Source of the DNA: Aricia agestis
Lineage: Eukaryota > Arthropoda > Insecta > Lepidoptera > Lycaenidae
Length of the DNA stretch: 64,000 nt
Assembly (NCBI RefSeq): GCF_905147365.1
Contig: NC_056417.1
Coordinates: 16,142,501-16,206,500, forward strand
Direction of reading: 5' to 3'
The notes beneath the pieces were generated by a model, which was not told the origin of the DNA, did not search any database, and saw nothing but the letters and a program-made list of their open reading frames with translations. Shown piece by piece: positions 55,559-64,000 of this stretch. Positions within the stretch are counted from its first letter, which is position 1. The number at the start of each line of letters is the position of its first letter. The position numbers and the translations under genes are program-made.

Positions 55559-56635
55559 GGTTGGCCTGAACGAAACGGGGCACTATGGGAAAAAGACTTA
55601 TAAAAATTTTGACGACAAAAAAGCTACCCCCTATGACCACCCCTATTTATTATACCAATCGATAGGGGGTGCCAAGGGTAACAAAAAATCTTAAATAAAC
55701 TTTTCTCAAAAATCAACTCCTGTCGAATGACAGGCCGAAATGTGACCCTTGTTAGTATGGCGAAAATACTTCAACCCCTTAATATTATCTTAATCTTGGT
55801 AAATGTTTACAAACCTACCCCAATTTATTTGAACAACTATAACACCCATAAATAGGAGGTGTGGTCAAGTTCCAACCTAACCTAACCTACTTTTGGACTG
55901 TCTGGATTGTGTTTGTTTTTGTTTTGGCGGGGGGCAGGGCTGCGCCCCCCCCCCCCCCCCCTTCGGTATCCGTGGCTGAGTAGTTAAGTAAGACCCACTC
56001 ATCACAGCCTTGAGATGCCTTAAAAATACTTCGTAAACATCAGAAAACAGATGATCTTATCTGAAGATTACGAAAATCTCAAATGCGAATTTCTTCTAAA
56101 CGGAGAGTTTACTGGCGGTGGAAACGGTAAGTAGGAGTTTTTCTCACCCAAAACAATCCTCCTTAACCCATGTCACCAACATTTAATTGACGTAACCTAC
56201 GTCCCTTTTACGAACCTTTAGGAACCCTAACCCTTCTTTAGGAAGTCAAATTTTACTAAGTATTTTCGCCATACTAACAAGGGTCACATTTCGGCCTGTC
56301 ATTCGACAGGGGTTGATTTTTGAGAAAAGTTTATCTGAGCATTTTTGCTTCCCTTGGCGCCCCCTATCGATTGGTGTATTCAAAAGGGGTGGTTATAAGA
56401 GGTTGAATTTTTTCGTCCAAATCCTTAAGTATTTTCTCCGTACTAACGAGGGTCACATTTCGGCCTGTCTTTCGACAGGGGTTGATTTTTGAGAAAAGTT
56501 TATTTGAGCTTTTTTGCTCCCCTTGGTGCCCCCTATCGATTGGTATATTCAAAAAGGGTGGTTATAAGAGGTTAAAATTTTGACGAAAATTTTTTTGTCT
56601 TTTTTCCATAGTGCCACGTTTCCTTCAGTCCAACC
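55559..56635. mobile_element. Large foldback element with a 169-base tandem duplication in one arm
   Basis: Ends GGTTGG(C/A)CTGAA(C/G)GAAACG are inverted. The left arm to about 55790 pairs with 56260-56430 and again with 56430-56600, two direct copies starting TATTTTC(G/T)CC at 56261 and 56430. The centre holds CCTAACCTAACCTAC and a run of about 17-18 C at 55946-55963. ORFs across it only mirror the inverted arms. Confidence 0.72.
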
Positions 56636-56999
56636 CAAATGTGTGCCTCGCACTCTGGAGTAAAGGTTGAATTTGTTATTTATGTTCAATTTTGTGGTAC
56701 TTGAAATATTATGTATTTTGAAACAACATTAAGTAAGTATATTTTTTTGTATTAAAATCGCTTTGAAATGTACCAAATAAATAAGGACATAACGTGATGA
56801 CTGATGATATTTTATGGTGTTGTGTGTATATTGTATCCATATACAATGTGAGTGGTGACATTGGTGACCCTGACATGGTAGTGATGATGATGATGATGAT
56901 GAATGTAATTTGCATAGTAGCATATGCTTTCAGTTCTTAAAACAACGCCTAAACCCCCAAACTTGTATCTATAAGGAATCCGGAGTTCTCTTAGTATCT

Positions 57000-57328
57000 T
57001 CGGAACCATAGTATACCTTGGTGCAAAATCTTGCGTTTTGGTAGCATATGCTTAGGATGCTTCTCATAAAACCAAAATCACCATAATATGTTTCGATATA
57101 AATTTTGAGGAGTTCCCTCGATTACTCATGGATCCCATCATCAGATCACCACTTTTGTGAAAATGGGTCCAAATTGGAGTGAAACCTAATATAACAAAAC
57201 AAAAATTTTGAAAATCGGTTCACAAACGGCGGAGTAGTGGTCGAACATACAAAAATAAAAAAAATAAAAAAATATATATCCACAGCCGAATATATAACCT
57301 CCTCGTTTTTTGGAAGTCGGTTAAAAAT
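57000..57328 (+). mobile_element. Interspersed repeat, AACCTCCTCGTTTTTTGGAAG-type end
   Basis: The blocks AAAATCGGTTCACAAACGGC, GGAGTAGTGGTCGAACATAC, an A-rich run and CGTTTTTTGGAAGTCGGTTA resemble a common lepidopteran retroposon end. A short decayed relative is at about 45905-45935. Confidence 0.6.
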
Positions 57329-57329
57329 A

Positions 57330-58640
57330 CAGTTAAATTATTCAGTACATTGTAATTTAAAATACACCTAAAACAGAACCCACTCGCGTGCAGGTTTATC
57401 TAGATTTTTGGTAGTTTTTACCGCGTTTCATATGTTAGTGCTTTCTAAGATTTCGGTTTACAGTGTACCTATGTGGCTTAAAATATAAGCTGCTGTTAAT
57501 GAAGACTAGCCGCGAAGTCTTGCACTGATTCCTCGTCGGAGATAACATCTGAAAGCATCAGTCCCGTACGCGGTGCCGGTGAAAACAATTTTATTTCAGT
57601 AATTAATGTGTTAATCACATGTTTACGTCGGTGCAGCGCCTTGACTTTCATTACCATCACTTTTGAATGATCAAGCTTAGTTAATAAATTCCAAGAGTTA
57701 GTGTCAAACTGATTAGATACTGCTACATTAAGTAAATGTTTGAATATTCAAAATGGTACAGTTGAGACTAATTAGGGATTATAGGGAAATTAGAAGAGAT
57801 TAGGGGCTTAGAAACCATAATAGTCTAAACTCGAAGTGATTAAAGTTGAAAATGGCGAATAGTAGAGATACGGCTCTTAAATATAATATGTACGTGCGAT
57901 AGCTCATTAGATTTGGAAAGACGTCTAGAAAAATGTATTGGAAGTGTGTATAAGTAACACACAAAAAATTGCAAAAGTTATAAACACATACAGGATTTAG
58001 CAGGCGCAACGACGATAAGCAAATCAGAACTTGTGGGTTTGTCATGGTAAGATTATCAATGTTAAAATGAACGTCACTAAAATTTTGTTTTATAGTATTT
58101 TATGCATTCCACACGCCTTGTAAGTTGTAAGTTGTAGATGACGATGTCGGTGTAAGTATGCGTGTCGTCGTGAGTAGTGTACGATCATAGCAACAGTGAT
58201 GTATCTCATGCACCGCACCGCGCACGGAATTCGGAAAGCGGCGCGTTGCGTGCTCCTCAGCCCACCATTATCATAATTGATGAAAGCAGTCGTCTCCGCC
58301 TATCTAGTTTTGTGTAGTATAATCAAAACTGCAGAAAAATTAGATACGCGGGGTCAATAACCTGTAATTTGGGAAAAAACTTTTACATTTTGAAAGCTTC
58401 TGTCTTAAGGAACTAGTTAAGGTTTAAAACCTAGTTGCTTCTACAGTGTCACGCTGAAACTTAAAAAGGTACAAAACAGAAACAAATGTTGCTTTCAAGT
58501 TAGGACCATGCAGGGAGATGAGAGGTCATTGATCAACTGATAATATTATGTACAAATAGGCATATTGTAATAAGTCGATCCTGATTCCTGTGTGTGATGT
58601 CCAACCAAACATTTCGAACTTCCATCCAACTGACAAAAAA
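57330..58640. other. Non-coding stretch, nothing supported
   Basis: AT-rich sequence with a short GC-rich patch near 58200-58260. No gene or repeat boundary can be supported. Confidence 0.5.
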
Positions 58641-58755
58641 GAGAGTATGCCCTTGTGGGCATACTTACTCTCAGTTTTCTTTCATTAGATCCGACAAAAA
58701 GTCCGTGAGTGTGTACACAGCATACAAATGCTGTGTACACACTCACGGGCTTTTT
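58641..58755. repeat. Two adjacent hairpins
   Basis: GTATGCCC(TTGT)GGGCATAC lies inside GAGAG...CTCTC at 58641-58672. AAAAAGTCCGTGAGTGTGTA then CACAGCA pairs with its near complement at 58696-58755. They may be parts of one decayed foldback element. Confidence 0.7.
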
Positions 58756-59193
58756 AAAATAATTCTGCATAACCTGATAGCTTAACCTTGGTTTCATATT
58801 AATGTAATCTGTATTGTATTGTCGGGAGAAGGGGACCCAAGATTTGACATTCGATACAACCTTCAAGACCAGTAGCGGCGTTAGGAGAGTACGACGCGAC
58901 GCTGTGCGACGATAAGGGGCACCTTTTTAGCACTACCTGCACGTGACCTGCACCCTGGTCCCTGGGCGCCAAACAAATCTCGCCCAAGGCGCTATTAATA
59001 CTAAAACTGCCTACCTTATCACGTAAAAATAGTGATCAACAATCCACTAGCAATAATCGCGCGAGCGATTGCTGGGTGTCATGAATGTCACAAACAATGG
59101 TGTCATCAGTCATGTATAGTGATCGATTGCAGTCGTATTGTTTTGGCTGATACGTGATACGAAATTGCTATTTTGGAGCAATTAGGGCCGCGG

Positions 59194-59453
59194 TACACCG
59201 GAATGGCAGCGGCGAGGCGAACACTTTTAGTGTCATATTATGATTTTAAACTTTATCTTCATTATTGTAATAAGTACATAGTATCGCTTGAGAAATGGTG
59301 GCCGCCGGCGCGCGGCGGCCGCCAGCGGCCACGAGCCGTCACGGGCGGCCGTATTTTTTTTCAAGCGATACTATGTATTACAATAATGAAGATAAAGTTT
59401 ATAAAATCATATGACACTGAAAGTGCTCGCCTCGACGCTGCCATTCCGGCACA
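59194..59453. mobile_element. Foldback MITE with GC-rich loop
   Basis: CCGGAATGGCAGCG...GAGGCGA at the left pairs with the right end, continuing through AAACTTTATCTTCATTATTG and ATAGTATCGCTTGA. The loop (59295-59355) is very GC-rich (GGCCGCCGGCGCGCGGCGGC). The target duplication is not clear. Confidence 0.75.
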
Positions 59454-59459
59454 ATAGAC

Positions 59460-62400
59460 ATAACTACCAGTACATCGACTGCTAAGAGACGGACGAGTAT
59501 TAATACCTGTCATTTCTTACGGGTTTCGCCAGGATAAGTTAAAGGCTGGCGCGCTGGCTGGTATAATTTATTTTTAAAATTAAGATTTTAAATTGAATCC
59601 TAAAAGTTTTCTTTGCAAGTGCCAAATATAAACAACAATTAAATTTGTAGGTAACGACCCTAGCGACGACTTTTGTCATAATACGTCAAACTTAAAAATT
59701 TCAACCTCAGTTCTAAGTCGGTATACTCTATCATTCTGTCTACTCTGATTCCGGTGTAGCGCGGCGCTTATCGCGCAATAATTGCTATCGCATTGCTCTC
59801 GCAAGATACAAGACTATTCGGCGTGAAACAAAAGCAATTTATCTGCATTTACGATATACTACAATCACCAATATTATCGACACCTAAATAAAATCCGTTA
59901 ATCCCGGCTAATGCGACCGTTTTGTCGTGGCGCGAAAGTTGAACGCGTAATGAGCCGATACCGCAGTTACCGGCACGCGAGTTCGGCATAGCACACGTTT
60001 GTAATAAATAATTGAATTGTCAGATTACAGCGTCCAAAGCGTCATTTATGTTTTTTACGAGCGCAATATGATAGCTGAGATCACTGCAAGGAATTAGAAA
60101 ATTAAATGCACTAAATTGCTGTACATAAAAGATCCGTTAATAGCTGATCAATCAATACAGCTAGACAGCTAAACTGTAACGTCTTATGACTGTGCCGATT
60201 TATCTTGCAGATAGCTACTAGTAACACGACTGGATTTCTCCTTCTAGGAAGTAAAATAATTATCCCAATCAATAATTTAATAATAGAATTTATTTACCTA
60301 CTTAAAGCTAGCAAAACTGCTTACCTATTCATACAATTATTATTATTAACTGTATTAGGTACCTAACTAACTACTATTGAACATAATGATAATTAAGGTT
60401 TTAAAAAAGCTTACTTAAGTACATCCTTTTAATATGCCAAAAGATGCCGCTTTAAAACTTTAACTACAAAGAGCAATGCTTTTGTGCGTGCCAAAAAGAA
60501 TAGTTTAAGTATTTACATGCAGTCACAGGCCGCGGGCTTCTAGTCTATGTTCATACAGTTTTTCACGTGTTGATTTCTCTGTCACCCCGCCTTCGCACGA
60601 TGACGGTATAATCGACTCTCTCGATAACATTTGCATTTATCAATTCACTTTCGCAACATAAGTCATTAGTCATTATTATAATCATTAGATGCAGTGACGA
60701 CAGAAAATTATTATGTTTTAGGCCGTCTCGCAAGGTTAACGTTTACTTAGTAATTTTGAATTAATGTCGAGTATTTAATTCTTCCTAATAATTAATTATT
60801 AATTAATAATAATGAGTGATAAACTGATGACAATAGCAATATGTAATTTTAATTCATTAAGATGTTAATTTATACTAATTATAACAACTCTTGGGTGTCT
60901 TGTGTAAACTTTAAAATTTATCAACTTTTAATCCTATCTATCTTCGAAGGACCAAAACTTTTTTAATTGACTCGTTATGAACCAATTTGAAGAAAACATG
61001 TCTTAGTTTATATAGTGGCCTGGCCCAACACATATTCCCACCACTGCAACTCTTGTATCGCCATTCGCCAGGACTCAGGAGTCTACATCGACATCAGTAA
61101 CCAACTACAAAAAACCTTTGACATGATCTTCGGGAGCCCGAGGAACATGCTAAAGCTGTCTTGGGTATTAAGCATCTATCAAGAAATGATATAATAATAA
61201 TATAAAAATAATAATAATAAAAAGTAAGTATCGTAAATTGTAACGGCGCCGCCGGCCGATTCACTTTATCACTGTAAACTGCTTTTAACACACTTACCAC
61301 CACCTTCAGATTAAGGCTCCCCGTTATTTACTACTGGTACTGGGTGGCTGTTTCCATTCAATGGATTTCTGCTCGGTTCCGTGGTTTTTTAACAAGAATG
61401 TGTCCATTCTATAGCGTTGTTTATTCGCTAGGCGCCTGACGATAAGCAATCAAACTCATTATGTAGGTTAAGTAATAATAAGGTAATAATATTTTAAAAA
61501 TATTTTTGTGATTTGAAAACTTAGAAATCTGTTGGTAAAGCTAGCCCTATCTTCCCTACAGGCTACAATCGTGATTCGTGGAATCACAATATAACGGGCA
61601 TAGGACCTAGCTTATTAAGTAATTTAGGGATTGTCTAGGTAATTTAGACTTAACAGCCGTGACGTTCGGGTCCAAACGTTTCTAGCTTGATTGTGATTTA
61701 TCTGGATATCTAAACGAGGCCATGTTTTACCACGCGAGCGCCGGACAAGTTTTTTCACCGAGTACCAATTAAAAAGGATTATACCATACACTTGTACGAG
61801 TTGTAGACTTGTTACATGTGCACGCGAGCCGGGCTGACATGGATGACCAGCTCTCAGCATGGCTGAGCAGACTGAACTTAAAGATTCCAGATATTAGATT
61901 AGCTAAGAAATTGTAGAGTCGCCATCGAGATTTGTCAAAGATCGGGAACTAGAGACGACAAAATATATGAAATGATATTTTCACTTGTAAACAGACAAAA
62001 AACTGATTCTTTTCAGTTTTCACTGAACCTATTCTTTATAATATAACCTACCCTCGAGAAGGCGTGCTATTTCTTGAAGTTGATACTTTCATTTAACAAG
62101 TTACAAGATAAACCTAAATTCTAAACTCTTAACTGTCTTATGCAGATGTCCTTCGTCCTACGCGTATGTCCCGACTTCCCAAGGACTAATTAATATAAGT
62201 CCTGTGAGATTAGCTCCCCATCTAGTCAAGACTGCTAACCAGCTTCTGAATCAGAGTGAGTCGCATTAATTGGTCTGATCTGATCTTGGCGGGTGCGCGG
62301 GCGCGCGTCAAACCTGATAAAATTATTACATAGTCGAGTAGAAACTAGAGAGGGCGCTGCGGAGCGGAACGCGCCTAATTACTCCTACTAGAGCGGAAAG

Positions 62401-63065
62401 CGCGCGCGTTTTATTCATTTTAGAAATTATAATTGTAATTTTTATTACGATTTACAAACTTAAAACCGTCCGTAATGGTGCCTTTCTTTTGTATTGATGC
62501 TAATGGGTGAGAGGAGACAGTTAAACGCTCTAAATTATATTTATTATAATATTTTGAAGCTTTCCTCCGCGCTCGCTTGTGGGCTAATGAATCTGGTGCT
62601 ACTTAATTTTTAATTAGACTTTTTTTGAACGACTACGTCTTAATTTGCGCGATTTTATTGCATTCGTGAAACTGTAAATTGGTAGGTTAGCAACGATTTA
62701 CAGTAAATAATATTAAATAAGTATTATAATATTATGAACAATACAAATTTATTCGAAGTTAAAAAATATTTCTTTAGGTCTTCATGAACTAATGATAATA
62801 ATACATTTTTATTTTATTTTTCATAAAGAGAATGCCAATTAAAATCATCAAGTTCTCATTACTTTCAGAGATAAATAATTATTATAAATGGTTTCTTAAT
62901 TTATATCTTAAACTAGCGTGAGTTATCTAGAATTACAGTTAACTTGTAACTAGAACACTTAACTGAGCATTAAGTTTCTTGTTATAAGTATTTTAGGAGA
63001 CGCTTGGGACACCTTGAGTCATCTTTTTTTTTCCCCTCAATAATTTTTGACCTCAAGTCGTTTGT
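59460..63065. other. Non-coding stretch, nothing firm
   Basis: AT-rich. GC-rich patches occur near 59930-60000 and 62285-62415. A segment at 61030-61215 ends in a TAATAATAAT-type run and could be a LINE tail, but no coding motif is convincing. Confidence 0.45.
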
Positions 63066-63068
63066 AAA

Positions 63069-63174
63069 ACTTGACTTAATATACGTGGAATATAAATTCC
63101 ACGTATTTTAAGTCAAGTCTACAAGGAACACGTACACACCCTAAAGTATTATCACTTATTTTTGTTACACCCTG
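63069..63174. mobile_element. Right half of the CAGGGTGTAAC foldback family with an inner hairpin
   Basis: From 63119 it matches the right arm of 1476-1734 (TCTACAAGGAACACGTACAC to GTTACACCCTG). Upstream, ACTTGACTTAATATACGTGG pairs with CCACGTATTTTAAGTCAAGT. Confidence 0.7.
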
Positions 63175-63601
63175 TACCTATATTATTAGTTAATAGTACA
63201 TTGTACAATCTACATGGCTTCCACAGCAGCGAAGGGGAAATAATACATAGTACATTTTAAAAAAATATGCCAAAGCAACAACTGGTGGTAGTAGGTAGTA
63301 TCAAGAACCAGAGTGAGCTTAATAGTCTCCCAAATGAAGTGTACCATTCACCATACTGCTAAGAGCTTGGACCCGATGTTTAGTTAGTTCAATGTCAATA
63401 TAAGTCCATTTATGCAATTTAATGTTATTTTCAATAGAAAAAATATTTTTATTAATTGCAGTGTAGGTACCTACCTATAGCCTACTGAAAGCTAGAATAA
63501 GATTTAGTTTGTTATTATTTTTAGCAATATCCGCGAAATAAACTAAATGAGTGAGTGTACGCATAGGCATGCGTACAGCACCTCCCCCCTCCCACACTGC
63601 C

Positions 63602-63938
63602 TTTTTTTTTTTTTTTTTTATGAAATAAGGGGGCAATCGAGCAAACGGGTCACCTGATGGAAAGCAACTTCCGTCGCCCATGGACACTCGCAGCATCAGA
63701 AGAGCTGCAGGTGCGTTGCCGGCCTTTTAAGAGGGAATAGGGTAATAGGGGAGTGTAGGGATGGGAAGGGAATTGGGGAGGGTAGGGAAGGGAATAGTTT
63801 AGGGGATTGGGCCTCCGGTAAACTCACTCACTCGGCGAAACACAGCGCTAGCGCTGTTTCACGCCGGTTTTCTGTGAGAACGTGGTATTTCTCCGGTCGA
63901 GCCGACCCATTCGTGCCGAAGCATGGCTCTCCCACGTA
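63602..63938 (-). mobile_element. LINE-tailed SINE-like repeat, full length
   Basis: It has a T-run of about 19 at 63602, a complete body and head CTCTCCCACGTA. The A-tail is long and nearly pure, which suggests a young insertion. Confidence 0.88.
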
Positions 63939-64000
63939 TATGCCTATGCGTACACTCGCATGCAAGAACCTGCAAACGCAATAATGTTGGCAAATCCGTG

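Noticed and set aside
55494..55694. ORF in the large foldback left arm (and its mirror at 56364-56552)
   Set aside because: Both are readings of complementary arms of one repeat; no independent coding signal.

Overview
The window reads as nuclear DNA of a lepidopteran insect (moth or butterfly). It is AT-rich and carries two conserved animal genes cut into GC-rich exons with consensus GT/AG splice sites. The rest is dense with the short transposons and retroposon tails typical of Lepidoptera: hAT, Harbinger-like, piggyBac and mariner-like foldback MITEs, LINE fragments, and a LINE-tailed SINE-like family ending in 'CCCTTATTTCAT' plus an A-run. There is no bacterial-type gene, CRISPR array or operon. 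All exon coordinates come from hand-matching reading frame and splice phase.

Layout. (1) 590-6314, plus strand: the last five coding exons of an epsin (Drosophila lqf). They hold the disordered adaptor tail with DPW, DPF and NPF motifs and end in the classic NPF-x-x stop. The ENTH domain and UIMs lie left of the window. Its introns hold MITEs and a dead LINE. (2) 6315-13280: 3' UTR candidate, then an intergenic transposon nest. This contains a gutted piggyBac with a hAT element inside it and two inverted copies of a second hAT MITE. (3) 13914-36016, minus strand: a complete fascin (Drosophila singed, sn) in eight coding exons, whose phases all close to give 512 residues. (4) 36023-54371: a probable long 5' UTR intron of sn, with several TE remnants and one small unrecognised ORF with a signal peptide (50958-51227). 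(5) 54372-54720: a GC-rich block with a TCAGT initiator, tandem splice donors and two CCAAT boxes, proposed as the sn promoter and first exon. (6) 54720-64000: non-coding sequence with foldback elements.

The two genes are convergent. Epsin is an endocytic clathrin/AP-2 adaptor; fascin bundles actin filaments. Nothing here links them functionally beyond neighbourhood. The most useful observations are the TE histories readable from target-site duplications (including one paralogous empty site), the LINE tail that explains the SINE-like family, the sn 5' end prediction, and the nested secreted-peptide ORF. I found no clearly new multi-gene system.
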